Position numbers and translations under genes: made by a program. A stretch of 64,000 nt of DNA from Argyresthia goedartella (Eukaryota > Arthropoda > Insecta > Lepidoptera > Argyresthiidae): positions 38,140,201 to 38,204,200 of the forward strand of contig OX463810.1 of the NCBI GenBank assembly GCA_949825045.1. The letters are read 5' to 3'. Under the pieces are notes generated by a model. The model had not been told where the DNA came from and made no database searches. It saw nothing but the letters and a program-made list of their open reading frames with translations. Shown here piece after piece: positions 10,530 through 21,900 of this stretch; positions within the stretch are counted from its first letter, which is position 1; every line of letters begins with the position of its first letter.

Positions 10530-11431
10530 ATGGAATTAGTGGAAAGATTGAAGCAATTGGATAGAGATTTAGAGATGTGCACGGGTGAACACACTCTGAT
10601 TCATAAGTTTTATGTTTTCGATTCATTGCCTTGTAGGGCGCATGGCATTATAGGACAAGACTTTCTAGGGAAGCACAAGACCATACTAGACTCTAATCAT
10701 AATACATTAACTTTTTGGACTGACGACAATAACAAAGTAGTGTTGACATTAACGGTTTCCAAATACAGAAGTGCATTGACCATTCCTCCTAGATCGGAGT
10801 CTATTCATCTCCGACTATTGTTGAGACAAAAGTGACTGATTGAAGTTTGGATTATGCATCGGAAATAATGGAAGGCGTTTTTATTACTAGCGGATTAGCA
10901 AGGGCCAAAAATGGGATGATTCCTGTAAAGATTCTGAATACGACTGAAAAGGAATTGACTTTGAGTAAAATTTATTTAACTTTGGAGAAGCTTCGTAACT
11001 ATGATGTATGTGTGTTCAAGAAATGTGAGAAGAACGCGGAGCGAGTTAAGCAGCTATTTAAATCGGTTCAATTAAAACATTTAAATAAGGAGGAACAGAT
11101 TTGTATTAAAAATGTATGCGCAAAGTGTCATGATATTTTCTATTTACCCAATGACAAACTGTCTGCTACCGACATTTATGAACACTCGATATCTTTGAAA
11201 CCAAATACAGAACCAGTTAACGTAAAGCCATACCGACTTCCCCACTCTCAGATGCAAGAAGTGAATCGACAAATATTAAAGGATTGCATAATTGAACCTT
11301 CAACTAGTGAGTGGTCTAGTCCTATTCTTTTAGTTCCCAAGAAAAATGACAAAAATGGTGAGAAGAAATTAGTGATCGATTACCGAATATTAAATAACTG
11401 CATTAATGATGATAAGTTCCCTTTGCTTTGA
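10530..11431 (+). pseudogene. Protease tail and reverse transcriptase N-terminus (Gypsy remnant)
   Basis: The frame at 10530-10835 has HGIIGQDFLG, the C-terminal motif of retroelement proteases. The frame at 10847-11431 contains VKPYRLPHSQMQEVNRQI and the SPILLVPKKN...VIDYRILN motif of Ty3/Gypsy reverse transcriptase fingers. It ends before the active-site YxDD, so no polymerase can be made. Confidence 0.75.
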
Positions 11432-11519
11432 AGAATCGTGGGACCATTAGATCGTGACAATAGTAATAACACATGCATACTGACATTACAATGTGAACTT
11501 ACTAAATATATAGAACCCT

Positions 11520-12125
11520 TTAGTTACCAAGAGCTCAGTAGAAGTAGCTAAGGCTTATGTTAATAATTTAATTTTAAGATATGGATTATGTAAGGAGATA
11601 GCCATGGACCGCGGGACGCTATTCATGTCCGCAACGTTTGATGAGGTATGTAAGCTCTTAAAAATAAATAAGTTAAATTCAACAGCATACCACCACCAGA
11701 GTATTGGCGCACTAGAGAACTAACATAAAAGTTTAGGTAACTATCTACCCATATAAACAAATAACCATCCAGATAACTGGAGTACAAGGCTTCCGTTTAG
11801 GTGTTTCTCGTATAACACATCAGTGCATACGAACACTGGGTAAAGTACTTACGAGTTATTGTTTGGAAAAAATGTAAAATACCAAGTAATTTAGATAGAG
11901 ATAGAGTTTATAATTTAGATAACTATCCACTAGATTTAATATTTAGATTACAGACGTCGCAAAAAGATGCTCGTCAAAACCTTATACAGAGTAAGATTTT
12001 TAGAAAAACTAAGCATAACCAAAATGTAAATCCTGTCACATACAAAAAAATACCTAATACTTGTTAAAAATGAAACAGGAAATAAGTTTAAGAGCATTTA
12101 TTCAGGTCCATACGTTGTAAAAAAA
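11520..12125 (+). pseudogene. Integrase remnant of the Gypsy copy
   Basis: Words of the integrase core are legible across several frames near 11600-11730, including MDRGTLFMSATF (second catalytic Asp region) and TAYHHQSIGALEN (glutamate region). NVNPVTYK and FKSIYSGPYVV of the C-terminal domain follow near 12025-12120. Stops and frame changes break the sequence. Confidence 0.65.
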
Positions 12126-12174
12126 GATATTTCACCTAATTTATAATTAATTATACATTAAGTTAAATATATTG

Positions 12175-12210
12175 TTTCACAACGTATGGACAGGTCCATA
12201 CGTTGTAAAA
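12175..12210. repeat. 36-bp palindrome at the end of the Gypsy remnant
   Basis: TTTCACAACGTATGGAC is followed by its inverted copy, with a 2-bp centre and one mismatch in the arms. The right half, GGTCCATACGTTGTAAAA, also occurs at about 12108-12125 within the integrase remnant. The palindrome therefore looks like a fold-back duplication of element sequence. Confidence 0.65.
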
Positions 12211-12314
12211 CTCGCCTTCGGCGCGTTTCATAAACCCACTCTCGAGTATTAATGCTCTCCATTATGTAGCAGTCACATAAACTACTATTATGGGTACTTA
12301 AGTACCTATATGTT

Positions 12315-12660
12315 TTAAGTAAGTGTGACCCGTTTCACCCTCGTACTAGTCGGAGCAAGAACTGAACCCTGTGGTAAGCCATTGTTAAGCATTCTCCGTC
12401 TGCTGACATCCCTACCGAGATTGACACTAAAGAGGCGCTCCGAAAGCATATTGGATATGAGATAGACTATGTTCATGTTTGGCACAGCGGCCAGCAGTTT
12501 ATACAGAAGGCCATGGTCTCCACACGGTGTCGTATGCCGCCGAGAGATCCACAAGGGCAAAACTCACTCCCACACAACTGAGACGAATCTAACGACACTT
12601 CATTTATGAAAAATCCTTCAAGAGGTTTGGGCTGTAGCGCGTGCTAACGAAATGGTCAAT
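12315..12660 (-). mobile_element. LINE reverse transcriptase fragment
   Basis: The minus-strand frame reads YKLLAAVPNMN, a middle segment with ERLFSVNLG, and NNGLPQGSVLAPT, the RT motif preceding the active site. The upstream DLSAAYDTV motif is legible in a neighbouring frame near 12540-12570, showing a frameshift. Only about 110 residues survive. Confidence 0.7.
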
Positions 12661-13193
12661 ATGATTATACATACATACAAACATACATACGCTCGAAATA
12701 CATTACCCGCCTTCTGGTGAAGTCGGGTAAAAATAGAGCTTTGTGTTTATCAAATAGTTAAATTAATCCGGTAAAGTTAGGGCAACTACCTATCTTCTAC
12801 CCGTTCATTTCAAGTTTGCCATGGCTGACCGTTATAAAATGAAGTCACAGGACGTCAGGCAGGAGTGAAGAACTCAGGACGAAAGCTATTCGAACCGTTG
12901 GCAAAAAATGTTGTTGTATTTAATTTTTTGATCAAAATTATCATTTTGTTCACGACGAATCTAAACAGTGTATGTACTATCGAACCATCTGAATCATGAC
13001 CCACCATAAGCTTATTTTGCTAAACCCCTTAAATTCAAGTAGGTCGAAATTCGCTTGAAGGTTTATTTCCTTGGTAACGAACTTGTTATCATTTGATTAG
13101 ACACTGACATTACGATAGATCTTACAAGTTTGAAAGTTTCAAACGAATTATCAGGCAAGTGGGTCATGATTCAGTTGGTTCGATTGTACATAG
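12661..13193. other. Gene-free stretch
   Basis: A run of CATACATACATACAAACATA near 12670-12692 resembles the tail of an RTE-like LINE in reverse orientation. Nothing else is recognisable. Confidence 0.35.
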
Positions 13194-13319
13194 ATACCTC
13201 GCGCCACGAGTTATGAGCTGTGGCCTCGAATGCGCAGTAGTCACTTTTCAATACCTGAACATATGCGCAGTAATTCCTGCCAACGTCGCCCGGCGCTCTA
13301 AATTCGTGGCGCGAGGTAT
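13194..13319. mobile_element. 126-bp MITE with perfect 16-bp TIRs
   Basis: ATACCTCGCGCCACGA at 13194-13209 is matched by its exact reverse complement at 13304-13319, separated by 94 bp. The interior has no coding potential. The small size and perfect ends mark a MITE; the superfamily is not resolved because the flanks give only an ambiguous AT-rich duplication. Confidence 0.7.
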
Positions 13320-13557
13320 ACCCGCTTGTTGACCGAGCGAGTCTTCGTTTCAGCTTCAGCAAAAATTCTTTCTTAAGTCTGGATTTCTATCCGGATTTCT
13401 GTCCGGCTGTTCATCTCAACAGATCGATACCGTTTTGCAATTCTGTGAGTAGGTTCGATAATAATGTTTTTTTATTGGCTATTCGGGTACAGAAAGAAAT
13501 TTATTAAGCAAAAGATTCATGAAAATAAGTACAGAGAATATAAATAAGATATTCATT

Positions 13558-15025
13558 CTAGTTCAAGACGTGTGGGACTGCCGCTCCATCCTCATATAGG
13601 CCTGTGCGATTCCACCTATGGCGGGTGCCGCGGATGCACATGCTGCTAGCCCTGATGATGGCGGTTTGAATTCTTGCTCTTAGCCAGCCCATTATTGTGG
13701 CAGGGGTCCGGTTCCAGCGGTCCGCCAGCGTTTCGGCGAGGTGTTTAGTGAATGATATCATTTGTGGAGCAAAAACTCCGTCGACAGAGGTTACTAAAGG
13801 GGTGAAGGTGGTATGGCGCGTCCTGCATGGGTCGCAGTACTTCCTTTTCTTTTCTTCTTCAGCTGAACGTAGGACAGCCGCTACGGGGCGTGATGCGTGG
13901 GAGGGAGCGTCGGTGTCTATGACACGGATATCAAATAACGCCTCCCTCTGGGCAATCCATACCCCCCGACAAGCCAAGTCTCCGCGCAGCCCAGTATCGC
14001 CTTCGGAGATGACTGGCTCTTTCGTGACGTTTCCCCAGGCTTGCTGGCACAGTTCACAGAAAAGATCCCTTATTTCGTTATGTCTGCGTGTGATAAGGCC
14101 ACCTGTTTTGCAGCACAAGGCGTGGTCCACGTTGAAGTTGTCATTGCCGCAGCCGTCGCAAGTCGCAGGCATGGAGATTGGTGTGCGGTGGTATCTTATG
14201 GCCAGGGCATCTCTAAATTCGTGGGGTGATAAGTCGAAGTTGTCTTTTCGTGTCGGTATTACTGAAAGCCATGTTGATGTTTTTGTTTTCATTTTTGTCG
14301 CTATTGATCTTTCTATTGCTCTTTTCTTTTTTTTTGGATGGTAATTTTGTTAGAATTCTTTCTAGAGTTTCGTTCTCGTATGTTTATTTTTCCTTGTTTC
14401 CTTCCTTTCTTGCGTCACGCAAAGAATTGTAGTGTTCAGCAAGGTTTATGTCTTTCATCTCGGTTAGGGCTGTTGAAAGTATTGTAGATCCCTGTTTTGA
14501 GATTCGGTATGCACGGTTTGGTGTGTGGAAGGGGTCAGAAAGGGCAAGTCGGCCTTTGTGGACTGGGAGGGTAAATAGCTGGGTTTCAAGTTTTGTGATT
14601 TCGCCTCCAATTAGTGTTGGTATGAATTTGTCGTGTAATGTGTTAGTTAAGGGTTCAAAAAGTTCTTCTGCATTTTTTAAGACACGTAGTAGGAAGGACC
14701 ATTTAAACTGAGCTGATTTAGTTAGGGCAGTGTAAGCGGCTTGAGGTGAGTTTTTGCAGATTGTTGTGAGTTTCTCGATGATAGATATCCATTCGGTTAC
14801 ATTCTTTTTTACGAGGTCGTCCCCTCCTGTCCCTATGTAGCTTCCTAGGAAGCGGGAGCCGGTAACTATGGATACGTTGGTACCGGAGAACGTCTTTTCT
14901 GCGGTAGACTTGTCGGTTTCTGACACTATTAGAAATGATTTTTTACCTTGTGGTAAGTATCCGTATGCTGGGCCTGTTTTGTTTAAGTTGTCCCCTAGTT
15001 TATTGGCTATTCAGTTTTTGGACTT
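13558..15025 (-). mobile_element. 3' half of a retroelement with CCHC knuckle and nuclease-like tail
   Basis: Two minus-strand frames belong to one protein. The upstream one (14384-14926, 180 aa) includes SRFLGSYIGT and WSFLLRVLKNAEELFEPL; in-frame similarity continues upstream to about 15025. The downstream one (13558-14292, 244 aa) has CDGCGNDNFNVDHALCC followed by TRRHNEIRD and a FDIRVIDTDAP segment. This order (RT thumb, zinc knuckle, restriction-like nuclease region) is shared by retroelements with a restriction-like endonuclease. I recognise the pairing from cnidarian and insect repeats but cannot name the clade. A break at 14293-14383 and the missing polymerase core make it inactive. 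Confidence 0.6.
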
Positions 15026-15029
15026 TTTT

Positions 15030-15245
15030 CAAAATGGCGGAGATGGGGTTTGAAATGTAAAAATACGACTACAGCCCTAAAAAAGCTGTCTAGCCTTAGG
15101 GCTAGACAGATTTTTAAAAAATTGTGTCGTTGGGTTGATGGAGACCGTGAGTTTATTATAAAGTCATTATAAAGTTATTGGTGCTAGATTCGTACTCCAT
15201 TTACCTACGTAATCAGGTGCATTCATAAGTTTGTACGTGTTATTA
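15030..15245 (+). repeat. Dispersed non-coding repeat, copy 1
   Basis: This shares long stretches with 24250-24495, including ATGGAGAC.GTG, AAGTTATTGGTGC and CAGGTGCATTCATAAGTTTG, in the same orientation. No coding potential is visible. The element class is unknown. Confidence 0.6.
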
Positions 15246-15703
15246 AAAGAAAATGCCGTCGGGTTATTCGTTTTTATTGATTGTAATAAATATCATCTGA
15301 CTGACGTAACTTTGTAGCGACGTACTTTAGTATTATAAATCGATGTCTTATTTCACAGGATTTTGGTAGGTAAATGTAAATGTCGGTTCTTTAAGTCCAG
15401 CTTATTACTTAAACTTAACCTTAGGAAAAATAATAGTTTTACTTTCACAACTGCCTCGTTATCTGGTTTAAAATAAAATGAATAGAGCAAAAGTATATAT
15501 ATAAGTATAAGTATAGTATATAAAGTATAAATATACAATGTAAATGTATAAAATAAATTGTACAAATGAAAGCCATGATTTTTTTTCCATGAAAATAATT
15601 TCATAGTCCCTTTAATGGAATATCTGGATTCAACACTTCATCTTGCGTGAAATAGTGCTAGCTCGTCGCAGCAACAGAATAATATTTGAAAAAATAATCT
15701 AAC
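15246..15703. other. AT-rich stretch, nothing recognised
   Basis: The segment is strongly AT-rich with runs of TATA-like words (15490-15545). The short open frame on the minus strand is low-complexity and is not treated as a gene. Confidence 0.4.
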
Positions 15704-15790
15704 CGAATGTTCTAACGGTCATGGAAAACATTGTGAGGAAACCTTTTACTCCGACTTCATTTAATTAGCTGCGGCGATGGGCTTGCCCCC
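15704..15790 (+). repeat. SINE-like repeat, left part, split by LTR element
   Basis: AACGGTCATGGAAAACATTG and GAGGAAACC match copies at 40840-41012 and 49528-49712. The repeat resumes at 23515 with CCCCTGTCACGCAAAATG, so the LTR retrotransposon at 15791-23514 landed inside it. Confidence 0.75.
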
Positions 15791-17137
15791 TGTAACGTTG
15801 TAAGTTACCGTTGTCTTCACTCTATCATTAACTGGTCTTATTTTGAATTTAAGTAGTAATTCTCTTAATAAAACTGCCAAATGAGGCTGGTAATCACAGT
15901 ATTAATTTTCACGCGCTGTACTAGCAGCATTCCACTGTTGACAGCTCGCTCGCTCTGCTGTGATTGGCCCGTTTTAAACTGACCAGCCGTGACCGCAACT
16001 TGACTTTGCGGCGCCGGCGTCATTCCGAAAACTCACTCGGCACTGTGCGCACGTCCGTCCTGCTGGCGCTCTGTAACGGTCCCTTTTTACCGTACGCCGA
16101 CGAGCGACTCTAAGCAGTGGTTGCTTGCGTTTAATCATAACGTACTGCTAGTAGTTACGTTTTAGTTTTGTCTGTGCTTCATATTAACCCCGATTGAGGT
16201 GAGTGGTGAAAGATACTGTTTTAAAATCATCTTACCGTTAGGTACTTTCGGGCTTACTCATTTGTGTCCAGAATCATCTCATTTCATTTATTGCTTGTTG
16301 CGTTTTATTCCTTTTAGACTCGCTAATTATTATTTCGCGATATTCACATCGCATTGTAACGCAAATTGCTACCCGCTTTTAGACACGCGTTAGTGTGTCT
16401 TGGCTTCTTATAGAATGTCTGGAAAATATGTTCAGCTTACTAAATTATACTAGCTACCTTTTTGTGTGGAAATTGTTGATTGTTGCCGGCAGATTTCATA
16501 TTTGGGCATTTCATAAAATGTCCGGATTGTTTGCATAATGTCCCAAGTGAGGTCTGCCGATAAACAAATAAATATCCTTTTTTCATATATAGAAATAATT
16601 AATGTTACCGGCAGATTGCGCATTTGGACATTTTGTAGAATGTCCGATTATTTGTAAAATGTCCCAAGTGGGGTCTGCCGATAACAAATATGAATGCTTG
16701 CTTGTTTTTATTCCTAGCACTGTATTTTCCTTTGTATATGTAACTCCGTTCTGATTGTTACCACCACGACAACACTATTCTTTTCTTGGCGGGTGGAGCA
16801 TTCGGACGGAGTGCAGTAACAGATGTTAAAGGAGGAACGGTTTCGAATTCCAGTTCGGGGTTCCTGGCACCTCTTCGGGATCACCGCTTTTCCTGACTAC
16901 CCTACGGTTTCCCGGTTCCTGACACCGCTTCGGGCTAACCTGCTTCCCTGCTCCGGCTGCATTCGGACCGTTACTTCTCCGACGTCAGCGGCACTCCGAC
17001 TACGGCAAAACCCGCAGGGAAGATTCGTTGCTGCGTAACCAGGGTCAGACTACATTTGAAGAACCCACGTTAAATAAAATTTCTTGTTGGCTACCTATTT
17101 GGAATCTTTTTATTCCTCTCCAAGTAGGGACGTCACA
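15791..17137 (+). repeat. 5' LTR
   Basis: The LTR is 1347 bp, TG...CA bounded, and matches 22168-23514 base for base in the stretches compared. It holds a poly(A) signal AATAAA at 17073-17078. Two short frames at 16199-16393 and 16823-17038 occur identically in both LTRs but look incidental. Confidence 0.95.
16486..16680 (+). promoter_or_regulatory. Duplicated dyad module inside the LTR
   Basis: Two modules (16486-16559 and 16608-16680) each start CCGGCAGA and close with TCTGCCG. A nested near-palindrome lies inside (GGACATTTTGTAGAATGTCC in the second, a diverged version in the first), followed by AATGTCCCAAGTG. The copies are 122 bp apart. The same pair recurs in the 3' LTR at 22863-22936 and 22985-23057. 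The dyad form suggests a protein-binding site or an RNA hairpin; this is inference only. Confidence 0.6.
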
Positions 17138-17138
17138 G

Positions 17139-17156
17139 TGGCGCCCATAACGTGGT
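17139..17156 (+). promoter_or_regulatory. Primer-binding site (tRNA-Lys-like)
   Basis: TGGCGCCCATAACGTGG follows the 5' LTR after one base. It matches the complement of an insect tRNA-Lys 3' end except for a 2-base interruption after TGGCGCCC. This is where minus-strand DNA synthesis should start. The primer identity is probable rather than certain. Confidence 0.7.
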
Positions 17157-17642
17157 TAGTCTGGCCTTGCTTACGCTGTAAGTAGTTAGTTGTTTGTGTG
17201 TGCGTGTTTTTGTAAACGTTTACCTGTGTTGTAATTTTGGTTTTGCTTAGCAACTTCTGTGTACGTGGTTATTATTCAAACTTTTAAATTGTAGTGTTTT
17301 TTTTCAAATTCCTACGTTGGTTTTAATTTCTCGTTCTCTTATAAAAAAATTAACCACCTACCCACTAGTTGCAATATTTTTATTTGCAGTTTTAACATAT
17401 ATATTTTTTTCTACATCGTCATTCACTTCATTCATACCGTCAAAACCTAACGTACATAAATCATTTTGTAACAGAACGGAGACTAATTAGTAGCGTCATT
17501 TTCAATTCCTTGATTTCTCTTCCTGTGCTGTCCCGGGAAATCAAAAAAGAATACGGCAGTTGCATTTCCTCCTGTGCATGTCGTAAGAGGCGACTAAAGG
17601 AATCAGTACACTTTCACTACTCATCTCTTTGGTATTTATTAT
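17157..17642 (+). other. Leader between primer-binding site and gag
   Basis: About 0.5 kb is non-coding and AT-rich. It would carry packaging signals in the element RNA. The words GTCGTAAGAGGCGACTAAAG near 17580 are also common in other insect retroelements. Confidence 0.5.
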
Positions 17643-18917
17643 TTGAGCTGCATCATGTCTTTTCAAATTAAGTTTCTCTCTCTAAACAAAGCAGAACTGG
17701 AGTACGAAGTTGCCATCAGAGGTGAAAACCCAGGCACTACCGTAGAAATTTTACGTAAACAAATAACTAAACTTGTGACAGAATACCCGTCAGAGGACGT
17801 TCTGTTATCTCACCTTGAACCTAAGGACGACTTACTTGCAGTCGTCAAAATCTTGGACAAAGTGCAATCTACTCTTGACGGACCTGCACCAGATAGATCC
17901 TCTCTTCTTAGGACACAAAATCTGATGCACCATGTCTATCACAGATTAAGTCGGGTACCTACGGATGAAAAGTTCGAAACGGGCCATGATCAACTGTCGG
18001 AGATTTACCGAAAATATTATTCGAAGATCCTAGCTCTCTTATCACAAGCAAAGGATCCCCTTTCAATATCTTCCTCGTCTAATACTGCGTGTAGGGAATC
18101 AACGCCATCTGTTAGTGGCGCGAGCGTGATTTCTGTAACTTGCGAGCGTAGCAATACTTCCGAACTTAGTAAATTGAAGTACGACGGGAAATCATGTGTT
18201 CGGGCTTTTATCGAAAGGGTTTCGGAACTGTGTCAGGCCAGAAATATTTCGGACTCCAAACTTCTGTCCTATGCAACGGAAATTTTCACCGATCAAGCAT
18301 TGCACTGGTTCCGAAGTATAAGAGATAGCGTTAACAACTGGTCGGATCTCAAATCTCTGTTGTTAGAGGATTTCAGCCAAACTGACTATGATTATCGTCT
18401 ACTTTCTGAAATTAGGGCTCGCACTCAGGGCGAATCAGAAACGATAACCATTTATCTTTCCATAATGGCAGGAATGTTTTCGCGCTTATCGAAACAATTA
18501 TCCGAAGAGGACAAATTAGAGATACTATTGCACAATATCCGGCCATGTTATGCGAGTACGTTGACCTCGGCAACTCAGATTGTGGATATTGGGGTATTGA
18601 GAACGTTGTGCAAAAATTACGAAAATATACAAACCCGTATGTCACACTTTCGCGAGCCACCAACGATTACCACACACACACTAGCACCCGAATTTGCTTA
18701 CAAGCCATGTAAGACGAAATCTGACAACCATGTCTCTGCGATCGCTCCTGCAACAACTGTAAAGTCAAATAACTTTTGTCTAAGATGCCGCTCTAACACT
18801 CACGATCTTCGTCAGTGTAAGGTTAGTCGTGACGTCATCGTCTGTTTTGGGTGCGGTAATAAAGGTGTAAAGAAACCTGAATGCCCTAAATGTACTCCTA
18901 CCGTTCAAAAAAACTAA
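17643..18917 (+). CDS. gag: Gag polyprotein of the Ty3/Gypsy element
   Basis: The 424-aa frame contains a retrotransposon capsid segment (ALHWFRSIRDSVNNWSDLKS around residues 220-240). It ends in zinc-knuckle sequence: C379-X2-C-X4-H-X4-C392, then a second cluster from C401 in which the usual histidine position is valine but an extra CPKC is present. Gag forms the particle that packages element RNA. The frame ends in TAA at 18915-18917, directly after the slippery heptamer A AAA AAC, and overlaps pol by 28 nt. The first ATG of the open frame is taken as the start. Confidence 0.9.
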   Translation: MSCIMSFQIKFLSLNKAELEYEVAIRGENPGTTVEILRKQITKLVTEYPSEDVLLSHLEPKDDLLAVVKILDKVQSTLDGPAPDRSSLLRTQNLMHHVYHRLSRVPTDEKFETGHDQLSEIYRKYYSKILALLSQAKDPLSISSSSNTACRESTPSVSGASVISVTCERSNTSELSKLKYDGKSCVRAFIERVSELCQARNISDSKLLSYATEIFTDQALHWFRSIRDSVNNWSDLKSLLLEDFSQTDYDYRLLSEIRARTQGESETITIYLSIMAGMFSRLSKQLSEEDKLEILLHNIRPCYASTLTSATQIVDIGVLRTLCKNYENIQTRMSHFREPPTITTHTLAPEFAYKPCKTKSDNHVSAIAPATTVKSNNFCLRCRSNTHDLRQCKVSRDVIVCFGCGNKGVKKPECPKCTPTVQKN

Positions 18918-21900
18918 TTAGCCAGAATTGGGACGGTTCTAAGGGTCATTTCGATAGAGTAGATTTTGAAAAATGGCTACAAACCCTTAGAAACTTCTTC
19001 TCTAGTTTCAGAGTCGCCTCAATTCTGGATAGTAAACCAACAAAGGACAGTAGACCCTATATTTCCGTTAGAATCGGGGACATCCCTGCTTCTGGTCTAC
19101 TCGATTCTGGATCTGCTGTCACTATTCTCGGCAATGATTCTCATAAATTATTGTCGGACCATGGTCTAAAAGTATTTACCGATGATTGTATCTCCGTGAC
19201 TGCTGCTGGAGGCCAGTCCCTTCAAAGTATTGGCTACATCAATCTTCCCATTCACTTTGAAGAACAATTCCACATTATTAAGGGTTACGTGTTACCAAAT
19301 GTGGACAGCCCACTTATCCTAGGCATTGACTTTTGGCGGATTTTCAATATTTGTCCCAAATACTTAGGTAGCATCACCTTGTCCAACTCTTCTTTGGCAG
19401 AAATAAGTATCGACAAAAATGAGACTTTTATACAGTCTTACGATAATCTCTCTGATTCACAAAAGTCCACAGCCGATTCAATTGTCAGTCAATTCCAGGA
19501 AATCTCCACTGACAGTATGGGCCTTGGTAGAACTAGTCTTATAACTCACCATATCGATACTGGTGACTCTCAACCTATAAGACAACGTTACTATCGAATG
19601 TCACCTGAGAAGCAGCGAATTTTGGTAGAGCAAGTCGACGAAATGCTAGCGTTAGATGTAGTTGAACCTTGCGAGAGCGCTTGGTCGTCCCCTGTCCTCA
19701 TTGTCTATAAAAAGAATGGACAACCTCGCTTTTGCCTCGACAGCCGTAAACTGAATTCGGTCACAAAAAAGGACGCATATAACCTACCCTATATAACTGA
19801 AATATTAGACAACCTACGCGATGCAAAATTCTTATCTAGCGTAGATTTGTCGAAAGCGTTCTGGCAAATTCCAATAGCTCCAGAAGATCAAGACAAAACT
19901 GCATTCTATGTTCCAGGCAGAGGAACTCTCCGTTTTAAGACCACTGCTTTCGGTCTCACCAATGCCCCTGCCACTCAACAAAGGCTTGTCGATCTTCTGT
20001 TCGGGAATTTTGATCTAAAGGCGTTCGCATATTTAGATGATATTATTATCATCAGCAGCAGCTTTGAGGAACACGTGTCCTTACTACTAGGCGTGCTGCA
20101 TAAATTAAAACAAGCGAACTTATCCATCAACCTTGAAAAATGCAAGTTCTTCAGAAATGAGTTGAAGTACTTGGGTTATGTTGTGGATGCGCATGGCCTT
20201 CGCACTGATCCTGAAAAAGTCGAGGCTATCCTTAATTTCCCAACACCCACAAAAAAAAAAAAAGATCTTAAACGCTTCCTTGGAACAGCCACGTGGTACC
20301 GCCGTTTCGTCCCCAACTTTAGCACTATTGCCGGACCACTCAACCAGCTGACTTCAAGTAAGAAGAACGCACCCAAGTTTCAGTGGACAACTGAAGCTGA
20401 TGATGCTTTTAATAAGCTAAAAGAGTGTCTTGTATCAGCCCCGGTTCTCTCTTGTCCCAATTACGATTTACCGTTCGAAGTACACACGGATGCGAGCAAT
20501 TTTGGGATTGGTGCCATGCTCACACAAACGATTGATGGTAAAGAACATCCGATTGCATACATGAGTAGGGCGTTGTCGGGATCTGAGAAGAACTACAGTA
20601 TAACCGAGAGGGAGACGCTAGCAGTTTTAACCGCTCTAGAACACTGGCGGTGTTACTTGGAAAACGGAAAAACCTTTACCGTTTACACCGACCACTCCGC
20701 GCTCAAATGGTTCTTGTCACTGGACAACCCTACCGGAAGACTAGCACGCTGGTGTGTGAGGTTGTCTGCCTTTAATTTCGAACTTAAACATCGTCGTGGG
20801 GTCGATAATGTCATTCCAGATGCACTATCTCGTGCTTTCCCATGTGCTTCTATCAGTACGGTCAACTCTAATTTGACTACTACTGACACATGGTACAAAA
20901 ACATTTATAACGGTTGTTTAGAAAAGCCGAACCTCTTTCCTAACTACTTGATCGAAGGTGGTGCTCTCTATCGCCACTCCAAAAATAAGTGCGAAATGAT
21001 TTCGGAGTTTTCCTGGAAGGAAGTGGTGCCGAAAGAATTGCGTGACAGCGTCATAGAGGAGAATCATGCTGACCCTACTGCTGCTCACTTGGGTATTTTC
21101 AAGACCTATCGACGCTTACTTCTTCGATACTACTGGCCGGGCATGCACCAAGACGTCGTACGTTTTGTTGGTTCTTGTTCAAAATGTCTCACTTACAAAC
21201 CACAAAACCATCCGACGCTGGGTACGATGGGTCGACCTAAACAATGCTCACGGCCGTTTCAAATGATATCCATTGATTTCATAGGTCCACTTCCGGTCAG
21301 TCGAAAGCAGAATAGTTATATTTTGGTCGTAACATGTTGCTTCTCAAAATATTGCCTTATTTTTCCCATGCGACGCGCTACTTCGGAAGCTGTCGTCAAG
21401 GCTCTGGAGGACTCTGTGTTTCTGGTCCACGGAATCCCACAGACAATATTCCTTGACAATGGTACCCAGTTTATTAGCTCGGTAACAAATACCCTCTTTA
21501 AGAAATACAAGATACCTAACGTATTCTTCTCTCCGAGATATACTCCGCAAGTAAACACTGTCGAGCGCTATAACAAAACAATAGTTACATGTATTTCCAC
21601 CTACGTGGACAATGACCACAGAACCTGGGACACTAATATTCCCAAAATACAGTATGCCATTAACAACTCCGTCAATGAAGCAACTGGCTACACTCCATCG
21701 TTCCTCGTGTACGGACGAGAAACGGTTACTTGTGGTTCTCATTATACAGATAACGATCTGGGTGAGGAACTACTATTTCTGCCACGCGACATTTACGCTG
21801 AAAATCTGGGTCACCTGTCAAAATATTTTGATAAGGTACAGGCATCTCTTTGGCACGCACATAAAAAAAATACGGCGCACTATAATCTTAGGCGGAAAGA

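Larger units (their letters stand above)
9840..12125 (+). mobile_element. Degenerate Ty3/Gypsy retroelement with internal deletion
   Basis: Remnants appear in the order gag, protease, reverse transcriptase and integrase. A gag-like piece near 9910-10040 reads FADGLRNRSLS in an open frame. An aspartic protease motif LVDTGAS occurs near 10440, just before a stop. The N-terminal part of reverse transcriptase ends at 11431, and the text then jumps to integrase core and C-terminal sequence (11540-12110). Most of RT, RNase H and the integrase zinc domain are missing, and no LTR pair is seen. The copy is dead. Confidence 0.75.

Noticed and set aside
13697..14344. 215-aa plus-strand frame
   Set aside because: It is antisense to the better supported retroelement protein with zinc knuckle at 13558-14292.
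16199..17038. Two short frames in the LTR
   Set aside because: They are identical in both LTRs only because the LTRs are identical. There are no domains, and LTRs are normally non-coding.
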